From Aureisphaera galaxeae (GTDB lineage Bacteria; Bacteroidota; Bacteroidia; Flavobacteriales; Flavobacteriaceae): DNA of 64,000 nucleotides. Shown here piece by piece: positions 25,321 to 35,711 of the stretch (the first letter of the stretch is position 1; the number at the start of each line of letters is the position of its first letter). The translations under genes were made by a program, and so were the position numbers. Location of the stretch: positions 900,812-964,811 of the forward strand of contig NZ_JAQQTF010000002.1 in NCBI RefSeq assembly GCF_028561275.1, given 5' to 3'. The notes beneath the pieces are model-generated. The model did no database searches and was not told where the DNA came from. It worked only from the letters and a program-made list of their open reading frames with translations.

Positions 25321-27321
25321 GTGTCGGTAGAAGAAAAGAGCATATTAAACCGTTTCTACTTTATCGCCGGAGGTATGTTCATCTTCGCGGCGTTAATCAC
25401 TTTTAAATTGGTGAGCATTCAGTTCGTCAATGGCGATAAGTATCGCGAGCTTGCCCAAAAGAACACCACAAAGAATTTTACCATTCCCGCGAATCGAGGT
25501 AATGTCTATGCCGATGATGGTAGTTTGTTGGCTACTTCTGTGCCCAAATACGACATCCGATTCGATGCGGTGACTGTTTCTTCCGAAGACTTTAAAGAAT
25601 ATCTAGCGCCGCTTTCAAAAGCATTGTCTGAACGTTTCGGTAGATCGGCTTCTTATTACGAAAACTTATTCCGAAAGGCCCGAGCCAACAAGAATCGTTA
25701 CCTGTCGGTAGTAAAAGGACTAGGGTATTCCGATTATGTGGCTGTAAAGAACATGCCGCTCTTCCGAAAAGGACCTTATAAAGGAGGGATTATTGTGGAG
25801 CAGCGAACCGTGCGGGAGCATCCCTTGGGTAAAATCGGGGAACGCCTTATTGGGAACGAGATGCGAAATCAGCCCGGTGTATATGAAGTTGGATTCGAAG
25901 GTGCTTTCGATCAATATCTGAAAGGAAAAAGTGGACAACGCCTTAAGCAGAAAATAGCCAAGGGCCAATGGAAGCCTGTGTACGACGACAATGAAATTGA
26001 ACCTGAAGATGGTTACGATATCATTTCTACTATTAATGTAAACATTCAGGACATTGCCCACCATGCGCTATTGAAGCAAATGGAATACTATGAAGCGGAA
26101 CATGGAAGTGTTATTGTAATGGAAGTAAAATCGGGAGAGGTGAAGGCAGTTTCCAATTTGGGAAGAACTTCCGAAGGAAAGTATTACGAGAAATTGAATT
26201 ATGCTGTAGGGGAAAGCCATGAGCCCGGTTCTACCTTTAAGGTGATGGCTTTGATGGCCGCCTTGGAAGCTGGGGTAGTGGATACCTCGACGGTGGTAGA
26301 TACCAAACAAGGAGCAAAACGTTTCTATGGGCGAACCATTAACGATTCACGTCGCGGCGGATATGGGGAGATTTCAGCTGCAAGGGCTTTAGAGGTTTCC
26401 TCCAATATTGGTCTGGCTACGATTATCGATGAGGGATACAAGAAAGACCCACAGAAATTTGTAGATCAGTTAAAGGAGTGGAAGCTCCATGAGCGATTGG
26501 GAATTCCCATAATCGGGGAAGGAAAACCTGTCATTCCCCAACCAGGAGATGCCATTTGGAGTAGAAACGCCCTGCCTTCTATGGCGTATGGATACAATCT
26601 TCAGTTAACCCCGCTTCAAACATTAACCTTTTACAATGCCATTGCCAATAATGGAGTCATGGTGAAGCCTAGGTTCATCAAGGAAATACGTAGGATGAAC
26701 ATCGTCGTAGATGAATTCGGAACCGACATTGTCGATTTCAAAATCTGTTCTGATAAGACCTTGGGGCAGATGAAGGACATCCTGAAGAATGTGGTGAAAC
26801 GGGGAACGGGAGAATCTTTGTATTCCGAATACTTCTCCATGGCAGGAAAGACGGGAACAGCCCGTACCGAATATGCCGCAGCCGATTGGGCAGAGAACAA
26901 ACGCTACATCTCATCGTTTGCGGGTTACTTCCCAGCAGATGAGCCTAAATACTCTTGTATTGTGGTCATTCACAAACCGAGTATTAAAAAAGGATACTAT
27001 GGGGCCGATGTTACCGGACCGGTATTTAAGAGAATCGCCCAAAAAATATTTACCGATAGTCCCCTAATCGATTATGTGATCGATCCCGATGAAAGTGATC
27101 CCGATCTGGGCAAGGATTATGACCAGTTCTACGATCAGGTGCAAAACCAATATGAGCGTGTTCCCAATGTAATGGGAATGGCGGGCATGGATGCCATTTC
27201 CTTGTTGGAGAATTCAGGATTGAGGGTACGCGTGGTTGGTAATGGTTCGGTGATTTCCCAATCATTGAAAAAAGGAGAAACATTTAAAAACGGTCAACAA
27301 ATAACATTGCAGCTTAAGTGA
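25321..27321 (+). CDS. ftsI: division-specific penicillin-binding protein 3 (peptidoglycan transpeptidase) with C-terminal PASTA domain
   Basis: Cross-links septal peptidoglycan in the periplasm. 666 aa, start GTG 25321. A membrane anchor lies at about 13-32, the pedestal domain at about 50-250, and the transpeptidase at about 260-595 with SxxK (Ser304-Thr-Phe-Lys307), SSN in EVSSNIG near 360, and KTG (Lys510-Thr-Gly512). A PASTA domain closes the protein (about 612-666, VPNVMGMAGMDAISLLENSGL). PASTA domains are common in Bacteroidota FtsI but absent from the E. coli protein. Its stop overlaps the murE GTG start by 4 bases. Confidence 0.95.
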   Translation: MSVEEKSILNRFYFIAGGMFIFAALITFKLVSIQFVNGDKYRELAQKNTTKNFTIPANRGNVYADDGSLLATSVPKYDIRFDAVTVSSEDFKEYLAPLSKALSERFGRSASYYENLFRKARANKNRYLSVVKGLGYSDYVAVKNMPLFRKGPYKGGIIVEQRTVREHPLGKIGERLIGNEMRNQPGVYEVGFEGAFDQYLKGKSGQRLKQKIAKGQWKPVYDDNEIEPEDGYDIISTINVNIQDIAHHALLKQMEYYEAEHGSVIVMEVKSGEVKAVSNLGRTSEGKYYEKLNYAVGESHEPGSTFKVMALMAALEAGVVDTSTVVDTKQGAKRFYGRTINDSRRGGYGEISAARALEVSSNIGLATIIDEGYKKDPQKFVDQLKEWKLHERLGIPIIGEGKPVIPQPGDAIWSRNALPSMAYGYNLQLTPLQTLTFYNAIANNGVMVKPRFIKEIRRMNIVVDEFGTDIVDFKICSDKTLGQMKDILKNVVKRGTGESLYSEYFSMAGKTGTARTEYAAADWAENKRYISSFAGYFPADEPKYSCIVVIHKPSIKKGYYGADVTGPVFKRIAQKIFTDSPLIDYVIDPDESDPDLGKDYDQFYDQVQNQYERVPNVMGMAGMDAISLLENSGLRVRVVGNGSVISQSLKKGETFKNGQQITLQLK

Positions 27322-28781
27322 TATTGCTTCGAGATATATTGTACAAGGTAACTCTTGAGAAAGTGGTGGGGAATACAGCAGTACCCATCACCGAAATTCA
27401 GTTCGACTCCCGAAAAGTGGAACTGAACGATGTGTTTGTGGCCATTCGAGGAACTCTTTCCGATGGGCATGATTACATACAGATGGCCTGCGAAAAAGGA
27501 GCCATTGCGATTATCTGCGAAGAACTGCCCAGTCAAATCATTAACGGAATTACCTATGTTCAGGTACAGGACAGTCAGCAGGCCTTGGCATTGATGGCTT
27601 CTAATTTTTACGAAAACCCTTCCGAAAATCTAAAATTGGTAGGAGTTACCGGGACCAATGGTAAGACTACGATTTCCACACTGCTTTATAATCTATTTAC
27701 ACAAGCAGGTTATGAAGTAGGGCTACTGTCTACAGTGAAAATTTTGGTGGGGGCTAAGCAATATCCTGCTACCCATACAACGCCAGATAGCTTAACGATC
27801 AATAAGCATCTGAAGGAAATGGTTGATGCTGGAGTAGAATTCTGCTTTATGGAAGTGAGTTCGCACGGGATTCATCAAAAAAGAACTGAAGGACTTCATT
27901 TTACCGGCGGAATTTTCACCAATCTATCGCACGATCATTTAGATTACCACAAAAGCTTCAAAGAATATCGGGATGTAAAAAAGGCCTTTTTCGATCAATT
28001 GCCGAAAAAAGCTTTTGCCCTGACCAATAGTGACGATAAGAATGGTGCATTTATGCTTCAAAATACCGGGGCCAAAAAATACACCTACGCGCTTAAAACC
28101 TTAGCCGATTACAAAGCCCAGATCTTGGAGAACCAATTTTCTGGTTTGTTATTGAAGATAAATAACAATGAATTATGGGTAAAGTTGATCGGTTATTTCA
28201 ATGCTTATAACCTGTTGGCCATTTATGGAACAGCCGAATTGTTAGGTCTGGAAACTATGGAGGTGCTGCAGTTGATAAGTACGTTAGAAAGTGTCGATGG
28301 TCGTTTTCAGTATTCCGTTTCAGAAAATAAAGTGACCTCTATTGTGGATTATGCCCACACGCCAGATGCATTGAAGAATGTACTGGAAACCATAAATGCC
28401 ATTCGAACAGGAAATGAAACTCTCATCACTGTAGTGGGCTGTGGGGGCGATAGGGATGCTGCAAAGCGCCCAAAAATGGCCAATATAGCTACACAATTGA
28501 GCAACAAGGTCATTTTTACCAGTGATAATCCGCGCACGGAAGACCCACAGCAAATTATTGACGAAATGGAGGCTGGTGTTTCGCCAGAACATTTCAAAAA
28601 AACACTATCCATTGTCGATCGCAAGCAGGCTATTAAAACGGCTTGCCAGATGGCAGAGGAAGGAGATATCATCCTAGTAGCAGGAAAAGGACATGAAACG
28701 TATCAGGAGATTAATGGAGTACGGAAGGATTTCGATGATTTCAAGATTGTAAACGAACTATTAACCGCCCTCAACAAATAA
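27318..28781 (+). CDS. murE: UDP-N-acetylmuramoyl-L-alanyl-D-glutamate:2,6-diaminopimelate ligase
   Basis: Adds the third amino acid of the peptidoglycan stem peptide. 487 aa, GTG start overlapping ftsI. The ATP-binding motif [10 protein letters not shown] lies near residue 108, substrate motifs THTTPDS and FMEVSSHGI follow, and [13 protein letters not shown] lies in the C-terminal third. SDNPRTEDP is the DNPR signature that selects meso-diaminopimelate rather than lysine. The cell wall is therefore predicted to be of the DAP type, as usual in Gram-negatives. Confidence 0.96.
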   Translation: MILLRDILYKVTLEKVVGNTAVPITEIQFDSRKVELNDVFVAIRGTLSDGHDYIQMACEKGAIAIICEELPSQIINGITYVQVQDSQQALALMASNFYENPSENLKLVGVTGTNGKTTISTLLYNLFTQAGYEVGLLSTVKILVGAKQYPATHTTPDSLTINKHLKEMVDAGVEFCFMEVSSHGIHQKRTEGLHFTGGIFTNLSHDHLDYHKSFKEYRDVKKAFFDQLPKKAFALTNSDDKNGAFMLQNTGAKKYTYALKTLADYKAQILENQFSGLLLKINNNELWVKLIGYFNAYNLLAIYGTAELLGLETMEVLQLISTLESVDGRFQYSVSENKVTSIVDYAHTPDALKNVLETINAIRTGNETLITVVGCGGDRDAAKRPKMANIATQLSNKVIFTSDNPRTEDPQQIIDEMEAGVSPEHFKKTLSIVDRKQAIKTACQMAEEGDIILVAGKGHETYQEINGVRKDFDDFKIVNELLTALNK

Positions 28782-28783
28782 CT

Positions 28784-30016
28784 ATGCTTTACTATCTGTT
28801 CGATTATCTAGACAAAACATACGATCTCCCCGGGGCCGGGTTGTTTCAATTTATCACATTCCGAGCGGCCATGGCCGTGATCCTATCGCTCATTATCGCT
28901 ACTGTGTACGGAAAAAAAATCATCCGGATTCTGCAGCGAAAGCAGATGGGGGAAACCATTCGTGATTTAGGACTGGAAGGTCAAAAGGAAAAGGCTGGAA
29001 CGCCTACCATGGGAGGAATCATCATCATTTTGGCGACCATCATTCCTGTATTGCTTTTTGCGAAGTTGGAAAATGTATACGTCGTGATGCTTTTGGTCAC
29101 CACCCTTTGGATGGGTGCCATTGGTTTTACCGATGATTATTTGAAGAAATTTAAAAATGACAAGGCCGGGCTTCCCGGGAAATTTAAAGTCGTGGGTCAG
29201 GTAGGATTGGGGATTATTGTAGGGGCAACTATGTTCTTTCACCCAAATATTACCGTAAAGACGGAAAAACTGAATCCGGTGACTAATCAGGAAATCGTGG
29301 AAGCTGGAACCGCAACCGAGTTTAATGAAGCCGAAAAGACACTGCTTACGACTATGCCGTTCGTAAGCAGAAATGAGATCAACTATGAAAAACTGGTCAC
29401 TTGGGCTGGAGAGGATTACAAGAAATATGCGTGGCTCATCTTCATTCCTATTGTGATTTTCATCATAACGGCAGTTTCTAACGGTGCCAACCTTACCGAT
29501 GGAATCGATGGACTTGCCGCGGGAACCTCCGCCATTATTGGAGTAACCCTTGCCATTTTCGCATGGGTTTCGGGGAATGTGATTTTCTCAGATTATTTGA
29601 ATGTAATGTACATCCCTAACATTGGGGAGCTTACCATATTCATTATGGCCTTCGTAGGAGCGCTTATTGGATTTTTATGGTACAATGCCTATCCAGCCCA
29701 GGTTTTTATGGGAGACACAGGAAGTTTGACCATTGGTGGCATCATAGCGGTTATCGCCATTGCCATTCGAAAGGAGTGGTTAATCCCAATCCTTTGCGGA
29801 ATTTTCTTAATGGAAAACCTATCGGTGGTGATGCAGGTAAGCTGGTTTAAGTATACCCGAAAGAAATATGGAGAAGGAAGAAGGATATTCAAGATGTCCC
29901 CTTTGCACCATCATTTTCAGGTGAAGGGATATCATGAAAGTAAGATCGTTACCCGGTTTTGGATCGTAGGCATTGTGCTCGCGGTGCTGACCATAGTAAC
30001 CCTTAAAGTACGATAA
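28784..30016 (+). CDS. mraY: phospho-N-acetylmuramoyl-pentapeptide transferase, with extra loop
   Basis: Integral membrane enzyme that moves phospho-MurNAc-pentapeptide to undecaprenyl phosphate, forming lipid I. 410 aa against about 360 in E. coli. About ten membrane segments are visible. Catalytic motifs are FTDDYLKK near residue 123, [10 protein letters not shown] near 240, and MGDTGSL near 310, plus the HHHFQ loop near the C-terminus. The added length lies at about residues 151-215, a hydrophilic acidic stretch between two membrane helices (from [11 protein letters not shown] to [10 protein letters not shown]). Extra loops here occur in Bacteroidota. Between murE and murD with 2-bp gaps. 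Confidence 0.95.
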   Translation: MLYYLFDYLDKTYDLPGAGLFQFITFRAAMAVILSLIIATVYGKKIIRILQRKQMGETIRDLGLEGQKEKAGTPTMGGIIIILATIIPVLLFAKLENVYVVMLLVTTLWMGAIGFTDDYLKKFKNDKAGLPGKFKVVGQVGLGIIVGATMFFHPNITVKTEKLNPVTNQEIVEAGTATEFNEAEKTLLTTMPFVSRNEINYEKLVTWAGEDYKKYAWLIFIPIVIFIITAVSNGANLTDGIDGLAAGTSAIIGVTLAIFAWVSGNVIFSDYLNVMYIPNIGELTIFIMAFVGALIGFLWYNAYPAQVFMGDTGSLTIGGIIAVIAIAIRKEWLIPILCGIFLMENLSVVMQVSWFKYTRKKYGEGRRIFKMSPLHHHFQVKGYHESKIVTRFWIVGIVLAVLTIVTLKVR

Positions 30017-30018
30017 AC

Positions 30019-31353
30019 ATGAAGCGGCTGGTGGTGCTGGGAGCGGGTGAAAGTGGAGTAGGAACCGCTTTGTTAGGAAAAAAAGAAGGATACGAAGTTT
30101 TTGTTTCCGACTTCGGAAAAATAAAGGAACAGTATAAACAAGTTCTGGTACATCATGAAATAGTTTGGGAAGAAGAAGGCCACTCTTTGGAGCAGATGCA
30201 AAACGCAGACCTAGTGATGAAAAGCCCTGGGATACCCGATACGGCTCCTGTGGTACAAAGCCTTAAAGATGTAGGTGTTCCAGTGGTTTCTGAAATCGAA
30301 TTTGCAGGTCAGTTTACCACTGCGAATTTGGTGGGAATTACTGGGAGCAATGGGAAAACCACTACAGCAAGTTTGACTTATCGACTGCTAGCTGATGGAG
30401 GATTGAACGTTGCACTGGGAGGAAATATTGGTGACAGTTTTGCGCAGCAAGTGGCCGAAGGGAATTTCGAACACTTTGTGTTGGAATTGAGCAGTTTCCA
30501 GTTGGATGGCATTGATTTGTTTCGACCGCACATAGCCGTGCTAACCAATTTAAGTCCAGATCATTTAGATCGGTACGACGGGAAATACGAAAATTATATC
30601 GCTTCCAAGTTCCGAATAACGATGAATCAAACAGAAGAAGACTATTTCATATACGACGGGGATGATGCAGAGATCATAAGCTGGTTAGAAAAGCATCCCA
30701 TCCGTGCCCAGAAGTTGCCCTTTTCGCTCACGAAAGATATTGAAGAAGGGGCTTGCTTAAAAAATGAACAAATACAAATAACCATAAAAAACGAAAAAAT
30801 TACTATGCCAATTGCCACATTAGGATTACAAGGAAAGCACAATGTTAAAAACGCCATGGCGGCCTCTACCGTAGCTACGCTATTAAGCATCCGAAAGGAA
30901 ACGATACGGCAGTCCTTGGAGCAGTTTCAGGGAGTAGAGCACCGTCTGGAAAAAGTGCTTAAGATTAACAAGGTCATGTACATAAATGACTCCAAGGCTA
31001 CCAATGTAAATGCGACATTTTTCGCGTTGGACAGCATGGAATCGCCTACGGTTTGGATTGTAGGTGGGGTCGATAAAGGAAACGATTATGACGAATTGTT
31101 GCCTTTGGTAAACGAAAAGGTGAAAGCCATCGTTTGCTTGGGCGTAGACAATGAAAAGATCGTAAAGTCATTCAGCAATGCCGTGGATATGATCGTGGAA
31201 ACCCAAAGCATGAAAGACGCCGTACAAGTTGCCTACCGTTTGGCCGAAAAGGGAGAGAACGTACTCCTTTCGCCCGCTTGTGCAAGTTTCGATCTGTTCC
31301 AGAATTACGAGGATCGAGGAAGACAATTTAAAAATGCAGTAAGAGAATTATAG
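30019..31353 (+). CDS. murD: UDP-N-acetylmuramoylalanine:D-glutamate ligase
   Basis: Adds D-glutamate to UDP-MurNAc-L-Ala in the cytosol. 444 aa. The N-terminal Rossmann-like domain has VVLGAGESGVGTALL. The ATP site is GITGSNGKTT near residue 110. Further motifs are LELSSFQLD near 155, LTNLSPDHLDRY, GKHNVKNAMAA and YINDSKATNVNAT near 320, and LLSPACASFD near 415. Located 2 bp after mraY and 6 bp before ftsW, clearly co-transcribed. Confidence 0.96.
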   Translation: MKRLVVLGAGESGVGTALLGKKEGYEVFVSDFGKIKEQYKQVLVHHEIVWEEEGHSLEQMQNADLVMKSPGIPDTAPVVQSLKDVGVPVVSEIEFAGQFTTANLVGITGSNGKTTTASLTYRLLADGGLNVALGGNIGDSFAQQVAEGNFEHFVLELSSFQLDGIDLFRPHIAVLTNLSPDHLDRYDGKYENYIASKFRITMNQTEEDYFIYDGDDAEIISWLEKHPIRAQKLPFSLTKDIEEGACLKNEQIQITIKNEKITMPIATLGLQGKHNVKNAMAASTVATLLSIRKETIRQSLEQFQGVEHRLEKVLKINKVMYINDSKATNVNATFFALDSMESPTVWIVGGVDKGNDYDELLPLVNEKVKAIVCLGVDNEKIVKSFSNAVDMIVETQSMKDAVQVAYRLAEKGENVLLSPACASFDLFQNYEDRGRQFKNAVREL

Positions 31354-31359
31354 AAGAAC

Positions 31360-32553
31360 GTGCGAACCATTTTCAGTAACATAAAAGGAGATAGAGCGAT
31401 TTGGGCAGTTGTGGCACTGCTCGCACTCTTTTCTTTCCTTCCGGTGTACAGTGCCAGTAGCAATCTGGCCTATTTGTATGCGGATGGCAATACCATTAAG
31501 TTTTTACTGAAACACTTCGCACATTTGCTATTGGGCTTTGCCATTTTATATGGCGTCCATAGAATACCGTATAATTATTTTAAGGGCTTGTCGATTATCG
31601 CCCTTCCCGTAGTGGTCATATTATTGCTAATTACGCTTAGCCAAGGCAATACTATTGCAGGAGCCAATGCCAGTCGTTGGATCCGGGTTCCTTTCGTTGG
31701 TGTCTCTTTTCAGACTTCTACATTGGCAGCGGTTGTATTAATGACCTATGTAGCTCGTTACCTTTCTAAAATAAAGGGGAAAGAAATTACCTTCAAGGAA
31801 ACCCTATTACCGCTGTGGTTACCTGTATTTCTGGTGTTGGCTTTAATCCTGCCTGCGAACTTTTCTACCACAGCCATCCTATTTGCCATGGTGAGCGTGC
31901 TCATGTTCATTGGTGGGTATCCCATTAAGTACTTGGGAATTATTTTCATGGCAGGGATTATTGGATTGGGGGTCTTCTATGGCTTTGCAAAGGTTTCTGG
32001 AATCGATTCGCTTTCAGTGAAGGTGCAGACATGGGAAAACCGGGTAAAGAATTTTTTAGACAATGAAGACACCGAAGCGGACTATCAGATAGAGAAAGCC
32101 AAGATTGCCATTGCTTCTGGTGGGTTAACAGGATTAGGGCCCGGAAAAAGTGTTCAGAAGAACTTTTTGCCTCAGTCGTCATCCGACTTTATTTATGCCA
32201 TTATTGTAGAAGAATTTGGAATGGGCGGTGGCTTGTTCCTATTGCTGCTGTATTTGCTGCTGCTTTTCCGCTTGGTCATTGTCGTTCACAAGAGTGATTC
32301 TCCCTTCGGAAAACTATTGGTAATCGGTGTCGGATTGCCCATCATATTTCAAGCATTGATCAACATGGGTGTGGCGGTGGAGTTATTTCCAGTTACAGGA
32401 CAGACATTGCCACTCATTAGTAGCGGAGGAACTTCCATTTGGATGACTTGTTTGGCGATGGGAATGGTATTGAGTGTAAGTGCCAAGAGAGAAGTGCAAA
32501 TAAAGGAGGCGGAAGAAGAAAATCCACTGGATATTTTAAGTGAAACAATTTGA
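31360..32553 (+). CDS. ftsW: septal peptidoglycan glycosyltransferase FtsW (SEDS family)
   Basis: Polymerises lipid II at the septum together with FtsI. 397 aa, start GTG 31360. Ten hydrophobic segments fit the SEDS fold. The motifs are [18 protein letters not shown] (catalytic-region loop), [28 protein letters not shown] near residue 265, here cited only through its core [12 protein letters not shown], and [11 protein letters not shown] near residue 345. Its end overlaps the murG start by 4 bases. Confidence 0.95.
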   Translation: MRTIFSNIKGDRAIWAVVALLALFSFLPVYSASSNLAYLYADGNTIKFLLKHFAHLLLGFAILYGVHRIPYNYFKGLSIIALPVVVILLLITLSQGNTIAGANASRWIRVPFVGVSFQTSTLAAVVLMTYVARYLSKIKGKEITFKETLLPLWLPVFLVLALILPANFSTTAILFAMVSVLMFIGGYPIKYLGIIFMAGIIGLGVFYGFAKVSGIDSLSVKVQTWENRVKNFLDNEDTEADYQIEKAKIAIASGGLTGLGPGKSVQKNFLPQSSSDFIYAIIVEEFGMGGGLFLLLLYLLLLFRLVIVVHKSDSPFGKLLVIGVGLPIIFQALINMGVAVELFPVTGQTLPLISSGGTSIWMTCLAMGMVLSVSAKREVQIKEAEEENPLDILSETI

Positions 32554-33650
32554 GTAAAGACCAAACATATCGATTTATCATAAGTGGTGGGGGTACCGGA
32601 GGGCATATTTATCCAGCCATTGCTATTGCCAATGAATTGAAGGCGCGATATCCGAAATCGGAATTTTTGTTTGTTGGAGCCAAGGATCGTATGGAAATGG
32701 AGAAGGTGCCTCAGGCGGGATATGAAATTGTGGGTCTATGGATTTCTGGTATTCAACGAAGTCTGAACCTGAAGAATTTGATGTTCCCTTTCAAATTGCT
32801 TTCCAGCTTGTGGAAATCGAAAGCGATCATCCGAAAGTTTAAGCCCGATGCAGCCATTGGTACTGGCGGTTATGCGAGTGCTCCCTTATTACGAGTCGCC
32901 TCCAAAAAAGGAGTTCCAAGTTTGATTCAGGAGCAAAACAGTCATGCCGGAATCACCAACAAATGGTTAAGCGGAAGGGTGCAAAAGATATGTACCGCCT
33001 ATGATGGCATGGATCGGTTTTTTCCGAGTAACAAAATCGTTCTCACAGGGAATCCCGTACGGCAGGACTTGTTGGATGTTTCGTCCAATAGGGAAGAAGC
33101 ATTACCCTTTTTCGAATTGAATCCTGAGAAGAAAACCCTACTAGTGATTGGGGGGAGTTTAGGTGCTGGAAAGATTAACGAATTAATCCATGGCAAGCTC
33201 TCTTATTTTGAAGCGAACAACGTTCAGGTGATTTGGCAATGCGGAAAGTATTATTTCGAAAGATATAAGCAGTATACCAACGACCATGTAAAAGTACATG
33301 CGTTTTTGAATCGGATGGATCTGGCCTATGCGGCAGCCGATGTCATTATTTCTAGGGCAGGGGCCTTATCGGTCTCTGAATTATGCCTGGTAGGAAAGCC
33401 GGTGTTGTTTATTCCGTCGCCCAATGTTTCGGAAGACCATCAGACTAAAAATGCACAGGCTATTGTGGGAAAAGAAGCCGCATTGATGTTGAAAGAGAAC
33501 GATCTAGAGGCTCAATTTGAAATGACTTTTTCTAAAGTGCTAAATGATGCTGAAAAGCAACGTCTACTTTCAGAAAACATAAAAAAACTGGCCAAACCAG
33601 ACGCTACCAAAGATATCGTAGCAGAAATTGAAAAGCTATTGCAAGCGTGA
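32550..33650 (+). CDS. murG: UDP-GlcNAc:undecaprenyl-diphospho-muramoylpentapeptide GlcNAc transferase
   Basis: Makes lipid II from lipid I at the inner face of the membrane. GT28 family with GT-B fold, 366 aa, TTG start overlapping ftsW by 4 bases. N-terminal [16 protein letters not shown] is the glycine-rich signature. [26 protein letters not shown] and, in the C-terminal domain, [23 protein letters not shown] and [14 protein letters not shown] make up the nucleotide-sugar site. It overlaps murC by 4 bases. Confidence 0.96.
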   Translation: MSKDQTYRFIISGGGTGGHIYPAIAIANELKARYPKSEFLFVGAKDRMEMEKVPQAGYEIVGLWISGIQRSLNLKNLMFPFKLLSSLWKSKAIIRKFKPDAAIGTGGYASAPLLRVASKKGVPSLIQEQNSHAGITNKWLSGRVQKICTAYDGMDRFFPSNKIVLTGNPVRQDLLDVSSNREEALPFFELNPEKKTLLVIGGSLGAGKINELIHGKLSYFEANNVQVIWQCGKYYFERYKQYTNDHVKVHAFLNRMDLAYAAADVIISRAGALSVSELCLVGKPVLFIPSPNVSEDHQTKNAQAIVGKEAALMLKENDLEAQFEMTFSKVLNDAEKQRLLSENIKKLAKPDATKDIVAEIEKLLQA

Positions 33651-35002
33651 AAGACCTAAAGGACATACAGCACATTTATTTTGTCGGCATAGGCGGCATC
33701 GGGATGAGCGCATTGGCACGCTATGCACTTCGATTAGGTAAAACCGTTTGGGGCTATGACAAGACAGCTACCAAACTTACAGATGAGCTTATTGCCGAAG
33801 GGATGCAGATAACATTTACCGATGCAACTTCGGAGATTGATGCAGAACAACTGCAACTTGATGATACCTTGGTCGTGTTTACGCCTGCCATTCCGAAGAG
33901 CAATCAGATTTTAAGATACTTTCAGGAACAGGATTATGCGATTATGAAGCGGGCAAAATTCTTGGGTGAAGTCACAAAGGATACCTTATGTCTGGCAGTG
34001 GCAGGAACGCATGGTAAGACCACTACTTCTGCCATTCTAGGACATTTACTGGCCGAGTGTGATATGCCTGTCACGGCTTTCCTCGGAGGGATTGCGGAGA
34101 ACTATCATTCCAATTTCATTAGTAAAGGAACAGAAATCACGGTGGTAGAAGCCGATGAGTTCGATCGTTCCTTCCTTCAGTTAAGTCCAGATATTGCCTG
34201 TGTCACATCTATGGATGCAGATCACTTGGATATTTATGGGGATAGCAGCTCGATAGAGGCTTCCTTTAAGGAATTTGCTGGTTTGCTTTCAGAAAAACAA
34301 AATCTACTCTTTAAAAAAGGATTGCCGTTAGAGGGAAAATCGGTTGCGATCAATGAAACGGCCGACTTTGAGGCTCAAAATGTACGGATTGAGAACGGTT
34401 CCTATGTTTTCGATCTTAAGACCCCTAATGAAGTCATTGAAAACCTAACGTTTTTACTCCCTGGACATCATAACCTACACAATGCGATTACAGCTTTGGG
34501 TATGGCAATCTTCGCGGGAACCCCAACTTCCTGTCTGCCCAAAGCTTTGTTTAGTTTTAAAGGCGTTGAAAGGCGCTTTACGTATAAAATTCGGTCGGAA
34601 GAAATGGTGCTTATCGATGATTATGCGCATCACCCAACCGAAATCGATGCATTACATCAAGCGGTCTCCGAAATGTATCCCGGAGAGCGAACCCTAATTG
34701 CGTTTCAGCCGCATTTATTCAGTAGAACCCAAGATTTTGCCGATGGTTTTGCCGAAAGTTTAGGCCGTTTTGATGAGGTGTTTTTGTTGGAAATCTACCC
34801 TGCTCGCGAGGAACCCATTCTAGGAGTTACTTCAGAATGGTTATGCGATAAAATGGAGGGGAAAAATGCTCAGGTCATATCCAAGGAAGCGCTTCCGGGA
34901 TATGTGAAGAATTCCGCTTGCAAAGTGCGATTATTGGTAGGTGCAGGCGATATAGGTGCCGAAGTGGAAAAAGTAACCAAATATATACAAGATGAAGGGT
35001 AG
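33647..35002 (+). CDS. murC: UDP-N-acetylmuramate:L-alanine ligase
   Basis: First amino-acid ligase of the stem peptide. 451 aa, GTG start. N-terminal [14 protein letters not shown] binds UDP. The ATP site [11 protein letters not shown] lies near residue 118. [12 protein letters not shown] and [11 protein letters not shown] lie in the middle, [13 protein letters not shown] near 325 and [13 protein letters not shown]-like ([13 protein letters not shown]) near 380. It overlaps murG by 4 and ftsQ by 11 bases, consistent with one long transcript. Confidence 0.96.
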   Translation: MKDLKDIQHIYFVGIGGIGMSALARYALRLGKTVWGYDKTATKLTDELIAEGMQITFTDATSEIDAEQLQLDDTLVVFTPAIPKSNQILRYFQEQDYAIMKRAKFLGEVTKDTLCLAVAGTHGKTTTSAILGHLLAECDMPVTAFLGGIAENYHSNFISKGTEITVVEADEFDRSFLQLSPDIACVTSMDADHLDIYGDSSSIEASFKEFAGLLSEKQNLLFKKGLPLEGKSVAINETADFEAQNVRIENGSYVFDLKTPNEVIENLTFLLPGHHNLHNAITALGMAIFAGTPTSCLPKALFSFKGVERRFTYKIRSEEMVLIDDYAHHPTEIDALHQAVSEMYPGERTLIAFQPHLFSRTQDFADGFAESLGRFDEVFLLEIYPAREEPILGVTSEWLCDKMEGKNAQVISKEALPGYVKNSACKVRLLVGAGDIGAEVEKVTKYIQDEG

Positions 35003-35708
35003 ATGGAGCGTTATACGATTAGTGATCGTCCTTGTATTGGTGGGGCTTCTCTACGGTTTTACCTATACGAGGAATCAGGGCAGAAAACTGACCGGATTGG
35101 ACGTGCATTTTACGGATGAAAACAGTCCGTTTATCACCCTTTCTGCGGTTAATAAATTGTTAATACAAAATGAGGACAGTGTTACGAGCATCACTAAAGA
35201 AACTTTAGTTTTGAAAGAGATGGAATCTAGGCTGTTGCAAAATCCTATGGTGCGTGATGCTCAGGTCTTTGTAACGGCAGATGGGAGATTAGGGGCAAAA
35301 ATAGAGCAACGCAATCCCATCGCTCGGGTGGCCGATAACCCCAGTTACTATGTAGACGAAGATGGAAAAAGGATGCCGCTTTCCAAAGTATATGCGGCAC
35401 GGGTTCCTATAATAACGGGATCATCCAACGATAACTTTACAGAACTCACTCCATTATTGCTCAAGATTCGGGAAGACGATTTCATGAACAAGAGCATTGT
35501 AGGAATTCACAAAGGAAGGAGTGGTATCATAGATCTGGAAATGCGGAAAATGGACTTCAATGTTCGCTTGGGTAAAATAGAGGACGTTGAAAGGAAGTTT
35601 CAGAATTTTAAAGCTTTTTATCAAAAAGCAAAACGGGACGATAAGCTTACGAGTTACCGATTGGTAGACCTACAATTTGGGAGCCAAGTGGTAGCGACAA
35701 AAAAATAA
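34992..35708 (+). CDS. ftsQ: cell division protein FtsQ
   Basis: A bitopic divisome protein of 238 aa that links early and late division proteins. Short basic N-terminus, one membrane helix at about residues 7-24, then the periplasmic part. A POTRA-like segment is seen around 35-115 (LDVHFTDENSPFITLSAVNK, LLQNPMVRDAQVFVTADG), followed by the beta domain (IARVADNPSYYVDEDGKRMP, RVPIITGSS). Similarity to proteobacterial FtsQ is low, but topology and the place between murC and ftsA make the call firm. Confidence 0.9.
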   Translation: MKGRWSVIRLVIVLVLVGLLYGFTYTRNQGRKLTGLDVHFTDENSPFITLSAVNKLLIQNEDSVTSITKETLVLKEMESRLLQNPMVRDAQVFVTADGRLGAKIEQRNPIARVADNPSYYVDEDGKRMPLSKVYAARVPIITGSSNDNFTELTPLLLKIREDDFMNKSIVGIHKGRSGIIDLEMRKMDFNVRLGKIEDVERKFQNFKAFYQKAKRDDKLTSYRLVDLQFGSQVVATKK

Positions 35709-35711
35709 GTC

